Positions 28,517-37,828 of a stretch of DNA of 64,000 bases are shown here, one piece after another. Made by a program: the position numbers and the translations under genes. The first letter of the stretch is position 1; each line of letters opens with the position of its first letter. Origin of the DNA: JBBQYD01 sp942493075 (GTDB lineage Bacteria; Verrucomicrobiota; Verrucomicrobiia; Limisphaerales; UBA8199); contig OW818681.1 of NCBI GenBank assembly GCA_942493075.1, positions 3,596,001-3,660,000 on the forward strand, read 5' to 3'. The notes beneath the pieces were generated by a model. That model made no database searches, was not told the origin of the DNA, and was given only the letters and a program-made list of their open reading frames with translations.

Positions 28517-31500
28517 ATGCCTGGACACTTTTCCCCTACGATGCTTCGCCCATTCCGAATCGCTTTCGGGATGGCTCTGGTCATTGCAGCCTGTCTCCTG
28601 ACCTGCAGGTCTGCTCAAGGCCAGGCCCTCGACCCCACAACCAACCGTGTTCTTTATACGGTTGCCACTGCGCATTTGGACACGCAATGGAATTGGACCA
28701 TCCAGGATACCATTAACGAGTACATCCCAAAAACGCTCACGAACAATTTCAACCTCTTCGAGAAGTATCCTGATTACACGTTCAGCTTCGAAGGCTCCTT
28801 CCGCTATCGCCTCGCCAAAGAGTATTACCCCGACTGGTACGCCAGTATGAGTAACTACATTAAGCAGGGGCGCTGGCGCGTCACCGGTTCAGTCGTTGAT
28901 GCTGGCGACGTCAACATACCGTCGCCTGAATCGCTGTTTCGTCAGATCCTTTATGGAAACGGCTATTGGAAGAAGGAGTTCGGAGTTGGTAGCGTTGACA
29001 TCTTTCTACCTGACTGCTTTGGATTTGGCTATGCCCTGCCATCTATTGCGGCGCACAGCGGTTTGAAAGGATTCTCGACCCAAAAGCTCGGCTGGGGCAG
29101 CGCTGTTTCCATTCCGTTCCAGAACATTGGTAGATGGGTAGGCGTGGATGGTCAGAGCGTCGTCGCTGTGTTGCAGCCCGGAAGCTACACGTCCCGAATC
29201 GAAGGCAACCTTGCAAACGATCAGGGGTATCTGAATCGGATAACGAACACGGGAACAGCAACGGGGCTATATATCGATTATCTCTACTTCGGGACCGGAG
29301 ATACAGGCGGTTCGCCGGATGATCCTTCTGTGAACTGGGTGCAACAAAGCGTCACTACCAAGGATGGCTTGCTGAAGGTGCTCAGCGCACCCGCAGATCA
29401 GTTATTCCGCGATCTGACTGCTGAGGATGTCGATCGCCTTCCAACCTATGACGGGGAGCTTCTGCTCTCCACCCACAGCACCGGTTGCTACACCGCACAG
29501 CCGGAAATGAAGAAGTACAATCGCCAAAATGAACTTCGAGCGGACAATGCCGAACGGTTGGCTGTAATCGCTGACTGGCTTCAGGGTGGTGCCACGTATC
29601 CCCAGGAGCGGTTCAACCGCAGTTGGGAACGCTTCCTGTGGCACCAGTTCCATGATGACCTCACCGGAACCAGCGTCCCGGAAGCATATAAGTTCTCTTG
29701 GAATGACGAGTTGATCGCGCTCAATGAGTTCGGGGCGGAGCTCGTTCATTCTGCTGGCGTCCTGGCTCAAGCTATGGATACATCTGTGGAAGGTATTCCC
29801 TTGCTGGTGTGCAATTCCCTATCGGTCCTCCGCGAAGACGTTGTGGAGGCTAACGTCCTTTTCACCAACGGCACGCCAGCCGCGATTCAGGTTTTTGATG
29901 CGGCAGGAAACGAGGTTCCTTCACAGGCAGGAACTCCCATTGCTAATACGCTCCAGATCGCTTTCTTGGCCAGGGTTCCCGCGAATGGCGCGGCTGTTTT
30001 CGATGTGCGTCCGACATCAGTTCCGAGCGAAATTAACACCGGTTTATCCGTTTCCTCCTCGCACCTGGAGAACGAGCGCTACAGGGTCCAAGTCAATGCG
30101 AGCGGCGATGTTTCGTCCGTTTTTGATAAGCGCCTGAACCGGCAACTCCTGAGCGCGCCCATTCGATGGGCATACCTTCCGTTGCTCAGCACCACCTGGC
30201 CGGCATGGGAGGTCCCTTACAATGCCGTGACCGCGACCCCCCATGCTTATCTGAGCGGCTCACCCATAATCAAGGTCCGTGAAACCGGCCCGGCACGGGC
30301 ATGCCTGGAAATCACCCGTTCTACAGCGGGATCCACTTTTACTGAGCGGCTGCGCCTGGCTGCCGGATCGGGTGGAGATCGACTTGAGTGGGACGTAGCT
30401 GCTGCCTGGGGGACCCGCCAGACTCTGCTCAAAACAGTGTTCCCTCTCACAGCTACGAATTCGCTGGCCACCTACGACCTGGGGCTTGGCACGATTCAAC
30501 GCGGGACTTCTACAGCCAACCTGTATGAGGTGCCCGCCCAACAATGGGCCGACCTAACCAGCGCCGATTCCACCTTTGGCGTGACGATCATGAGCGACTC
30601 AAAATACGGCTGGGATAAGCCGGACAATCGCACGCTGCGGCTCACCGCGTTCCATACACCCGGCGTGGGCTCATCCTATGTTTACCAGGCCACAAACGGC
30701 TTTGGATCGCACCGCTTCATGTTTGGCCTGATGGGCCATGCGGGTGACTGGCGCGATGGCAGTTCTCCATGGGCGGCGGCCCGAATGAACCAGCCGCTAC
30801 AGGCCTTTCAAACTCAGAAACATCCCGGGATGCTCGGCAAAACATTCGGATTCCTCTCGTGCAATAACTCGAATGTGATGGTCAAAGCCATTAAAAAGGC
30901 GGAGAACACTTCTGAGATTATTGTCCGGCTACAGGAACTCAGCGGACGGCCCCAGATCGCCAACATCGCTTTTGCTGTTCCCATGTCCACAGCCCGGATG
31001 CTCAACGGTGCGGAAGAGCACCTGGCAGCACTCAGTTCGTCAGATGGAACGCTCAACGTGTCTCTCACCCCTTACCAACCCCTGACCCTGGCCTTCACGC
31101 TGGAATCCCCCGCCACCTTTATACCCCGCCCGATCAGTGCTCCAATCACCCTGCCCTTTAACCTGGATGTGGTTACCCGGGACGGTAATCGCGGGGATGG
31201 CACCTTCGACGCAGGCTACAGCTATCCGGCAGAACTGATGCCGTCATCGCTTAGGCTGGGCGGGCTTGGATTTCAATTGGGACCAACGCACGAGGGCGCT
31301 TTGAACGCCATGGCATGCCAGGGCCAGACCATTCCCTTGCCCGCGGGTTATGATCGATTGTTTCTGCTGGCTGCTGCCGCCTCAAACGACGTAAGGGCAA
31401 GCTTCGTGGTGAATGGCCAACCGACTGATCTGTCAATCCAGTACTTTGGTGGCTTCATCGGTCAATGGAATCCGCCATTGCTCAAACCTGACGAAGTAGC

Positions 31501-33607
31501 TTGGGTTTCGACCCATCGCCATACGCCGACTGGGAATGATGCATACCGATTCTGCTATCTGTTCAAGTACCAATTGGATCTCCCTCCAGGCGCGACCAGT
31601 CTTGCCCTGCCTAATTCGCCCAACATACGCCTGTTCGCTGTCACAGCCGCAAGGAATCTACCTGGTGAAACCCTGCCCTCCGGCGGTTTGCTGGCCCAGA
31701 ATGAGCTCCCCTGGGCAGACGCCGGGCTCGATCGTCGCGTGAACGCTGACCGATCGTTGGTCGCGCGAGTCCAGTTGGACGCGTCGAGTTCAGCCGATCC
31801 GGACGGCACGCTCGTATCATACCTATGGACCACCAACGGCACCTTGGCCGCCACCGGCGTCAGGCCCACGCTGCCTTTTCCTATCGGGACTAATCAGATC
31901 CTGCTCGCGGTTACTGATGACTACGGGCAGTCCAGCTACGATAGTGTTTCGATCGTGGTCATGACGCCCTTGGAGGTTTCGCTTGCCGCCACTCCTACGA
32001 ATTCCGGGTCAGCTCCTCTATTGGTCCAGTTCACGTGCGAGGCCTCAGGAGGCAAATCAACTCCCGCCGACACTACAGATGATCTCACCGGCACGCCTTC
32101 TGCCCAGGGCCAGAACTCGGGTTCTGGAGAGACTGCCACAAGTGCCTTCGATAACAGCAGCAGCACAAAGTGGCTCGATTTCGCCAATGGGGACACAAGC
32201 ACCCGCGCGAGTTGGATTCAGTACCGCTACCCAAGTAATATCCGCCAACTGGTAACCTCCTACACGATTACCTCCGCAAATGACGCACCCGCGCGTGACC
32301 CAGCGAATTGGCAACTCCTGGGATCAAATGATGGTGGTTCGACCTGGTCCGTTCTGGATCAAAGAACCGGGGAGGTCTTCAGCAGCCGGTTTCAGAAACG
32401 CTCATTCACGATATCGAATAGTCAGGCATTCAATATATATCGGTTGCAGATCGATTCGGTTGCCAATCCGGGCTCAGCCAACTCGGTTCAACTTGCTGAA
32501 ATCGAGCTGCTTGGCACGCCGGTTTACAGCTACGTGTGGAGTTTTGGAGATGGTGCCAGTTCCACCCAGCAGAACCCGCAGCATACCTATTCAAACACCG
32601 GCAATTACCTGGCAACGGTAGCTGCTTTCTACGGCCAGCAAACCGGGACGAACACAGTCCTGATCAGCATAGGTTCACCCTTGCAGGTGGTTTGCTCGGC
32701 TACCCCGATGACCACAGCTCCGCTCGCAGAGATCCACTTCCAGGCACAAGCCACCGGCGGAAATCTCGATCGACTCCCCGCGGACACCACAGATGACCAT
32801 TATGGATGGATCACGGCTCAGGGTGAGAATCCGCCGAACGAGACCGCCCTGAAGGTTTTTGACAACACGACGTCCACAAAGTGGCTCGATTTTGCCAGCG
32901 CTAACCCATCTACACGTTCGAGCTGGATTCAGTATAGATACGCCAACGGCGCGCGCTACGTGGTTTCACGGTATACAATCAGTTCGGCAAATGATTCCAC
33001 CGCGTATCCTTCCAGGAATCCTGCCAACTGGCGTCTGTTAGCTGCCAACGAACAGGAGGAGGAATGGGCAACTCTCGACATCCGAACCAACCAGGTTTTT
33101 ACAGCGAACTATCAAACGCTCAGCTATGCGGTTCCAAACACCAATCCCTACAATATCTACCGGCTCCAGATCGATAGCATCTCCAATGCTCTCTCAGCGA
33201 ATTGCTTACAGCTCTCGGAAGTCGAATTCATCGGCCGCCCTGCCGCCTCTTACCTGTGGTCTTTTGGAGACGGCCAGACCTCTTCAGAGCAGAATCCTGC
33301 TCATCAATATGCCGAGGCCGGCACTTACGAGGTTGCTTTGATTGTTTCAGACGGGACGGCCACTGCCGTTCGAACAATCAGCGTGCAGGTCCTCCCGCTA
33401 AGCCTGGCAGCGATGCCCCTGCCCGGTCAGTCCTTAGAAATGACATGGCCCAACTGGGCCACTGGCTACGAATTATATTACTCCACTAACCTGAGTCAGG
33501 CGGTCTGGATGAAGGTGACTAACAGCGTGAGTGATTCATCCGGCCTGTTGCGCGTTGTGCTGCCCGCAGACTCTGATAAACGTTTCTTCCAACTACGCCG
33601 ACCATGA
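28517..33607 (+). CDS. Exported GH38-type alpha-mannosidase with PKD and discoidin-like modules
   Basis: The ATG at 28517 is preferred because the frame upstream to 28337 crosses a strong terminator; it gives 1696 aa with a signal peptide (~9-35). The N-terminal half shows GH38 features: zinc-site motif AHLDTQWNW (~50-58), LPDCFGFGYALP (~164-175) where the nucleophile Asp is expected, and an alpha-mannosidase-like middle and C-terminal beta-domain. GH38 enzymes hydrolyse alpha-mannosides with a bound divalent metal. After ~1070 comes an Ig/PKD-like domain, then two units where a ~145-residue discoidin-like module sits inside a PKD domain (32083-32523 and 32800-33240). A C-terminal beta-domain ends in FFQLRR. 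It is transcribed alone and probably acts on mannosylated glycoproteins or polysaccharides outside the cell. Confidence 0.85.
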   Translation: MPGHFSPTMLRPFRIAFGMALVIAACLLTCRSAQGQALDPTTNRVLYTVATAHLDTQWNWTIQDTINEYIPKTLTNNFNLFEKYPDYTFSFEGSFRYRLAKEYYPDWYASMSNYIKQGRWRVTGSVVDAGDVNIPSPESLFRQILYGNGYWKKEFGVGSVDIFLPDCFGFGYALPSIAAHSGLKGFSTQKLGWGSAVSIPFQNIGRWVGVDGQSVVAVLQPGSYTSRIEGNLANDQGYLNRITNTGTATGLYIDYLYFGTGDTGGSPDDPSVNWVQQSVTTKDGLLKVLSAPADQLFRDLTAEDVDRLPTYDGELLLSTHSTGCYTAQPEMKKYNRQNELRADNAERLAVIADWLQGGATYPQERFNRSWERFLWHQFHDDLTGTSVPEAYKFSWNDELIALNEFGAELVHSAGVLAQAMDTSVEGIPLLVCNSLSVLREDVVEANVLFTNGTPAAIQVFDAAGNEVPSQAGTPIANTLQIAFLARVPANGAAVFDVRPTSVPSEINTGLSVSSSHLENERYRVQVNASGDVSSVFDKRLNRQLLSAPIRWAYLPLLSTTWPAWEVPYNAVTATPHAYLSGSPIIKVRETGPARACLEITRSTAGSTFTERLRLAAGSGGDRLEWDVAAAWGTRQTLLKTVFPLTATNSLATYDLGLGTIQRGTSTANLYEVPAQQWADLTSADSTFGVTIMSDSKYGWDKPDNRTLRLTAFHTPGVGSSYVYQATNGFGSHRFMFGLMGHAGDWRDGSSPWAAARMNQPLQAFQTQKHPGMLGKTFGFLSCNNSNVMVKAIKKAENTSEIIVRLQELSGRPQIANIAFAVPMSTARMLNGAEEHLAALSSSDGTLNVSLTPYQPLTLAFTLESPATFIPRPISAPITLPFNLDVVTRDGNRGDGTFDAGYSYPAELMPSSLRLGGLGFQLGPTHEGALNAMACQGQTIPLPAGYDRLFLLAAAASNDVRASFVVNGQPTDLSIQYFGGFIGQWNPPLLKPDEVAWVSTHRHTPTGNDAYRFCYLFKYQLDLPPGATSLALPNSPNIRLFAVTAARNLPGETLPSGGLLAQNELPWADAGLDRRVNADRSLVARVQLDASSSADPDGTLVSYLWTTNGTLAATGVRPTLPFPIGTNQILLAVTDDYGQSSYDSVSIVVMTPLEVSLAATPTNSGSAPLLVQFTCEASGGKSTPADTTDDLTGTPSAQGQNSGSGETATSAFDNSSSTKWLDFANGDTSTRASWIQYRYPSNIRQLVTSYTITSANDAPARDPANWQLLGSNDGGSTWSVLDQRTGEVFSSRFQKRSFTISNSQAFNIYRLQIDSVANPGSANSVQLAEIELLGTPVYSYVWSFGDGASSTQQNPQHTYSNTGNYLATVAAFYGQQTGTNTVLISIGSPLQVVCSATPMTTAPLAEIHFQAQATGGNLDRLPADTTDDHYGWITAQGENPPNETALKVFDNTTSTKWLDFASANPSTRSSWIQYRYANGARYVVSRYTISSANDSTAYPSRNPANWRLLAANEQEEEWATLDIRTNQVFTANYQTLSYAVPNTNPYNIYRLQIDSISNALSANCLQLSEVEFIGRPAASYLWSFGDGQTSSEQNPAHQYAEAGTYEVALIVSDGTATAVRTISVQVLPLSLAAMPLPGQSLEMTWPNWATGYELYYSTNLSQAVWMKVTNSVSDSSGLLRVVLPADSDKRFFQLRRP

Positions 33608-33675
33608 TGACTGATGAATTGAGGGTTTCTACGCAGGCTGCTCGGAGCGGAGATTCTCGACAAATGTGCTTTTTC

Positions 33676-33689
33676 TTGATTTGCATCAA
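33676..33689. promoter_or_regulatory. FNR/CRP-type box upstream of feoA
   Basis: TTGAT-TTGC-ATCAA is a perfect match to the FNR consensus TTGAT-N4-ATCAA. It is centred 73 bp before the ATG at 33756. A weak -10-like TAGGAT is at 33717-33722, so the box would sit near -46 from the start of transcription. This would place feoA under oxygen-responsive activation if the genome encodes an FNR-type regulator. Confidence 0.55.
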
Positions 33690-33755
33690 GGAAACTTGTC
33701 CCAGACCACACCAAACTAGGATCAGGTTTTGGCAATAAACGTGTGGTTTAGAATT

Positions 33756-34058
33756 ATGGAGTGTCGCAACATATCCCGGATGAGTTGGCCAAGGTCAGAT
33801 ATCAAGGGTTGCACCGAGTCAGGACGTTGTCAGGTGTGCCCCCTCAGCCGGGTCAAAACCGGCGTTGCGGTCCGGATTAAGCAGTTGTGCACTTCCCCCG
33901 AGGTTCAACATCGCCTGCGCGAGTTGGGATTATGCGAAGATCAGGTTATTCGACTGCTTACGAGCAGCAGCAACCTGATTTGCCTGGTCTGCAACGCGCG
34001 ACTTGGCATTAGTGAGCAGCTTGCGCAACTGATTCTGGTCGAGCCGGTTGCTGGCTAA
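33756..34058 (+). CDS. feoA: FeoA-domain protein with extra cysteines
   Basis: This 100-aa protein has a FeoA-type SH3-like domain in residues ~29-98 (VKTGVAVRIKQL, HRLRELGLCEDQVIRLL, RLGISEQLAQLILVEP). FeoA helps the ferrous iron transporter FeoB at the inner membrane. The N-terminal extension carries C19-x5-C25-x2-C28 and the core has a CLVC pair, which is unusual and could bind iron or zinc. Starts at 33729, 33756 and 33780 are all possible; 33756 was chosen because it keeps the whole extension while leaving the -10 region free. No feoB lies in the window. The 3' end overlaps the 3' end of hemH by 50 bp on the opposite strand. Confidence 0.75.
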   Translation: MECRNISRMSWPRSDIKGCTESGRCQVCPLSRVKTGVAVRIKQLCTSPEVQHRLRELGLCEDQVIRLLTSSSNLICLVCNARLGISEQLAQLILVEPVAG

Positions 34059-35058
34059 AATCCCCGATCATCCTTTCCAGGACTTTCATCCATTCCGGAT
34101 GCTCATTGAGGCACGGAATGGATTTGAACTCAGCGCCTCCAGCCGCCAGGAAGCTCTCTTTGCCGCGCATCCCGATTTCTTCAATGGTCTCCAAGCAGTC
34201 CGATACAAAGGCGGGACACATGACGAGCAAACGTTTAACGCCTGCTTTGGCGAGTCGTTCCAGTTCGAAATCGGTGTAGGGCCGCAGCCAGGGATCACGC
34301 CCGAGGCGCGACTGAAAAGCGACTGAATGTTTGTCGGCTGGTATCCCAGCTAGTCTCACGAACTCCGCAGTCGTCCGGTAACAATGTGCCCGATAGCAGA
34401 ACTGGTGGGCTGGACTCTCAACCCGGCAGCAGTTCTCCACAGTCAAGCAATGGCACCCCGTCGGATCGGACTTCTTGATCTGCCGTTCCGGCACCCCATG
34501 GTAGCTGAACAAAAGATGATCGAATCCGTCATCGAGGTACGGCTTGGCGCTGTTCACCAGTGCCTGCAAGTAATCAGCATCTTTATAGTAAGGAGGCTGG
34601 ACCACCAAACGCATGCCTGGTGCCTTCCGGGCTATGACTTCCCGCACCCGTTCGACGGCAGTCTCATAGCTCGACATGGCATAATGCGGAAACAACGGGA
34701 TCAAGAGCAATTCCGTGACACCTTGTGAGAACAGCTTCTCCACCGCAGCGGGTATGGAGGGGTTCTGGTATCGCATCGCCAATTCAACCGGCATGGAGAC
34801 GCGCAGGCGGAGCTTCGTTAATACATTCTGACTCGTAACAACCAGGGGAGATCCCGCTGGAGTCCAAATCGTCTGGTAGGCGTGAGCAGATTGTTTGGGA
34901 CGAAATGGCAGGATGGCGAAATGAACGATAGAAAACCGGATCGGCCAGGCGACATCGATTACCCGAGCGTCCATGAGGAATTCTCGCAGGTATCGGCGCA
35001 CGTCCGGAACGGAAGGAGAATCCGGTGATCCTAGATTAACGAGGAGGACACCTTTCAT
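34009..35058 (-). CDS. hemH: Ferrochelatase with cysteine-rich insertion
   Basis: HemH inserts Fe2+ into protoporphyrin IX to make protoheme. The start at 35058 gives 349 aa beginning MKGVLLVNLGSPDSP, the normal ferrochelatase opening. The ATG overlaps the hemG stop as ATGA (35055-35058). Catalytic His187 is in FSYHGVPERQ and an acidic helix VSDCLETIEEIG (~285-296) matches the second active-site block. Residues 202-226 hold six Cys (202, 204, 210, 211, 221, 226). This resembles the cysteine-rich segment I know from Bacteroidetes ferrochelatases and may bind an Fe-S cluster. It is the last gene of the hemE-hemN-hemG-hemH operon. Confidence 0.93.
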   Translation of the reverse strand: MKGVLLVNLGSPDSPSVPDVRRYLREFLMDARVIDVAWPIRFSIVHFAILPFRPKQSAHAYQTIWTPAGSPLVVTSQNVLTKLRLRVSMPVELAMRYQNPSIPAAVEKLFSQGVTELLLIPLFPHYAMSSYETAVERVREVIARKAPGMRLVVQPPYYKDADYLQALVNSAKPYLDDGFDHLLFSYHGVPERQIKKSDPTGCHCLTVENCCRVESPAHQFCYRAHCYRTTAEFVRLAGIPADKHSVAFQSRLGRDPWLRPYTDFELERLAKAGVKRLLVMCPAFVSDCLETIEEIGMRGKESFLAAGGAEFKSIPCLNEHPEWMKVLERMIGDFSQQPARPESVAQAAH

Positions 35059-36464
35059 GTTGTTCCTAATTCTACGCGGGGCAACGTCTCGTGAGGCAGG
35101 GCCTGCTTGATGCGTTCCGCCACATTGATTCCCGAGACAATGGAGTCGCCGAGCGAGACACCATCCCGATAATGACCGGCGAAAAACAGCCCGGGAGCCC
35201 GCGCCTCGATCTCGGTCAAAGCCTGACGATACTTTCCATAGCCGACATTGTACTGGGGAATGGCGCGTGGCCAGCAAACGTGATGCTGAAATACTGGCTC
35301 TCCCTTTATTCCCAGGAGCTTTCGCAAATCAGTCATCGTCACAGCGACCAACTCCCTCTCGGGAAGTCCCGCCAGTTCGGGATAGCGTTCGCCACCGACA
35401 TAGCTGGTCAGCACCAGATGCCCCTGCGGGGCACGGTTTGGAAACAAGGCCGAAGAGAAGATAGTTCCCAGGATTTTGAAACCCTCAACCCGGGGAATCA
35501 ACATGCCGAAACCCATGCAGGGATGAGTCACGTCCTCGCGACGAAACCCCAGGACGACACTAGCCACGGGCGGATAACGTATCTCGGAGAAAATGTTCAA
35601 ATCGACGGCAGGAGAGGATTCGACCTGCAACTGGGCCAACGCAGGAGCGGTCCCGCAGAAAAGCACGGCTGAGTGCTCCGCCTCTCCCCGGCCTTCGGGT
35701 GACTGAAGCTGAACCCGCCACCCTTCGCTAGTTTGCGTGAGTTTCAGCACGCGAGTCGATAGATGTAAACTGGAGCCCAAGTGCTTTGCCAGAGTCTGCG
35801 GCAACACCTCAAGTCCCTCGTCAAAGGAGAATTTGGGAGCCCGATCTTTAGCTATTTCGCCCCTCTTCTTGCGCTCCCTTCCACCCAGGATCTGTCCTTT
35901 GATCAAAGAGCCATACTTTTGCTCCAGTTGGCCGAGCTTGGGGAAGGCATGCGGCACCGATAACCGGTACGGATCGCCGGCATAAACACCGGCGACCAGA
36001 GCATCAATGGCATGATCCAGAAATTCCTGCCCCAACCGTCTAACAACAAATTGAGCGATGCTCTCCTCGACACCGTCGCGCCGCGGAGGCACGAAGGGTT
36101 CTTTCAACACCGCCCATTTGGCGCGCAAGGAAAAGAGTTCCGTCGTGAAGAATCCAAGAGGTGAACCCGGCATTTCAACCGGCCGCTGGTAGCGAACCAC
36201 ATAACGGGCAGCCGCGCGAGGATCGGGATCAATCCGCCTCGATTCCAAACAAGCGTCGCGAACCAATTGACGAATCTTCGGTGAGGTTTCAAGGATGGTA
36301 TTAGGACCGAACTCTGCAAGAAAACCCTCCTTGCGAGCGGATTGAATCACGCCGCCTACACGGCCCGTGGCCTCGTAAAGCGTTACTGGCACACCTCGGC
36401 GCTGCAACTCGAAGGCTGCAGTCAGGCCGGTAATGCCCCCACCAATGACAGCCACGGGCGTCAT
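35055..36464 (-). CDS. hemG: Protoporphyrinogen oxidase (HemG/HemY type, FAD-dependent)
   Basis: This 469-aa enzyme oxidises protoporphyrinogen IX to protoporphyrin IX, the step before HemH. The FAD-binding motif AVIGGGITGLTAAFELQRRG is at the N-terminus, followed by VGGVIQS and FGPNTI blocks typical of the oxygen-dependent HemY family. The C-terminus has LFFAGHYRDGVSLGDSIVSG, the FAD-closing motif. The start at 36464 overlaps the hemN stop as ATGA (36461-36464); the frame extends upstream but without family similarity. HemY-type enzymes normally use O2, yet the partner HemN is the oxygen-independent type, so the pathway mixes both kinds. Confidence 0.93.
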   Translation of the reverse strand: MTPVAVIGGGITGLTAAFELQRRGVPVTLYEATGRVGGVIQSARKEGFLAEFGPNTILETSPKIRQLVRDACLESRRIDPDPRAAARYVVRYQRPVEMPGSPLGFFTTELFSLRAKWAVLKEPFVPPRRDGVEESIAQFVVRRLGQEFLDHAIDALVAGVYAGDPYRLSVPHAFPKLGQLEQKYGSLIKGQILGGRERKKRGEIAKDRAPKFSFDEGLEVLPQTLAKHLGSSLHLSTRVLKLTQTSEGWRVQLQSPEGRGEAEHSAVLFCGTAPALAQLQVESSPAVDLNIFSEIRYPPVASVVLGFRREDVTHPCMGFGMLIPRVEGFKILGTIFSSALFPNRAPQGHLVLTSYVGGERYPELAGLPERELVAVTMTDLRKLLGIKGEPVFQHHVCWPRAIPQYNVGYGKYRQALTEIEARAPGLFFAGHYRDGVSLGDSIVSGINVAERIKQALPHETLPRVELGTT

Positions 36465-37828
36465 ATCGTGCGCGAAAAACGGTTCTCTTTGCGAGTTGAA
36501 GCGTATGCATCGAAACGCATAGCGATGTTCCGAATAAGCAACCGGCCTAAATCGCTCACCAGAATGCCCTCCGGAGTTTTGACTAAAAGGCCGTCCGCCT
36601 CCATGTCGTCCAATGATTCGATCTCGGCAGCAAAATGTTCTCTGAAATTGACGCCTGTCAGGTTCGACAGAGTGGCATAATCGAGTCCTAGATCGCACAT
36701 CAATCGCATGATCGTAGTGCGCCTGATCTTATCCTCCTCCGTCATGATGTAACCCCGGCGGATAGGCAAGCGGCCAGCGTCCAATGCTCCATAGTAATCA
36801 GGAAGCTCTTTCTCGTTCTGCCAATAGAAGTCTTCTCCCTGGGATATGGAAGACATTCCAAAGGCATAAATGTCTGTTCCACCTCTCGTGCTGTACCCTT
36901 GGAAATTCCGCTGAAGCGTCCTCTGCTTTTGTGCCACAGCCAACTCGTCGGTTGCCTTGGCAAAATGGTCCATCCCGATGTAAACGTAGCCTTCAGAGGT
37001 CAACCGTTCGATGGTGAGCTTAAGCAGTTCAAGCTTCATCTCCGGGCTTGGCAAAGTCTTTAGAATTTTCTGTGCTGGCTTCATCCAGGGCACATGAGCG
37101 TAGTTGAATACAGCAAAGCGGTCGGGCTTGAGGGATAAGACCTCCTCAATCGTTTTGGCGAAAGAGGCGGGAGTCTGGTGCGGCAACCCGTAAATCAAGT
37201 CGATATTGACCGATCTGAAACCGATTTCGCGCAACCAGAATACGGACTCACGTGTCATCTCGAACGGTTGAATGCGATGCACCGCCTTCTGGACCACTGG
37301 GTCATTATCCTGCACTCCCATGGAAGCTCGATTGAAGCCTATCTCGTGAAGGGCAACCAAATGCTCCCGCGTGAGGCGGCGAGGGTCGATCTCCACTCCA
37401 GCCTCCACATCATCCGCAAACGTAAATCGTTTGTGGATCATATCCCCCAGCTTGCGAATCTCGTCCGGCAGCGAAAAAGTGGGAGTTCCTCCCCCGAAGT
37501 GCATTTGAACGACCTTCCGAGCTGGATTGAGAAGACTCCTGGCGAGGTCCATTTCCCGTTCCAGGTAATTCACGTAGGAACCACTTTTCTTCTGATCCGA
37601 TGTAATGACCGTCGTGCATCCACAGTACCAGCAGAGAGAATAACAGAAAGGCAGGTGGAAATAGAGAGAGAGATCACGCTGGGTCTGGTTATTCTCGCGT
37701 ATCTTTCCTAACAGAGCCTCCGGTGTGGTTTCCTCGGTGAAATGCGTGGCTGGGGGGTAGGACGTGTAACGCGGCCCCGGGACATTGTACTTCCGGATCA
37801 GATCAAGATCGACTTTCAACATGCTCAT
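36461..37828 (-). CDS. hemN: Oxygen-independent coproporphyrinogen III oxidase (radical SAM)
   Basis: This 455-aa radical SAM enzyme decarboxylates coproporphyrinogen III to protoporphyrinogen IX without O2. The cluster motif is FCYSLCWYCGC with C62, C66 and C69, plus the extra C71 of true HemN. GGGTPTF, the SAM-binding block, follows. A C-terminal HemN domain (~370-445) and the N-terminal YTSYPPATHF segment separate it from HemW. The ATG at 37828 overlaps the hemE stop as ATGA; M3 at 37822 is an alternative. FNR-type control would be expected for this enzyme, but no box was found before hemE. Confidence 0.94.
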   Translation of the reverse strand: MSMLKVDLDLIRKYNVPGPRYTSYPPATHFTEETTPEALLGKIRENNQTQRDLSLYFHLPFCYSLCWYCGCTTVITSDQKKSGSYVNYLEREMDLARSLLNPARKVVQMHFGGGTPTFSLPDEIRKLGDMIHKRFTFADDVEAGVEIDPRRLTREHLVALHEIGFNRASMGVQDNDPVVQKAVHRIQPFEMTRESVFWLREIGFRSVNIDLIYGLPHQTPASFAKTIEEVLSLKPDRFAVFNYAHVPWMKPAQKILKTLPSPEMKLELLKLTIERLTSEGYVYIGMDHFAKATDELAVAQKQRTLQRNFQGYSTRGGTDIYAFGMSSISQGEDFYWQNEKELPDYYGALDAGRLPIRRGYIMTEEDKIRRTTIMRLMCDLGLDYATLSNLTGVNFREHFAAEIESLDDMEADGLLVKTPEGILVSDLGRLLIRNIAMRFDAYASTRKENRFSRTI

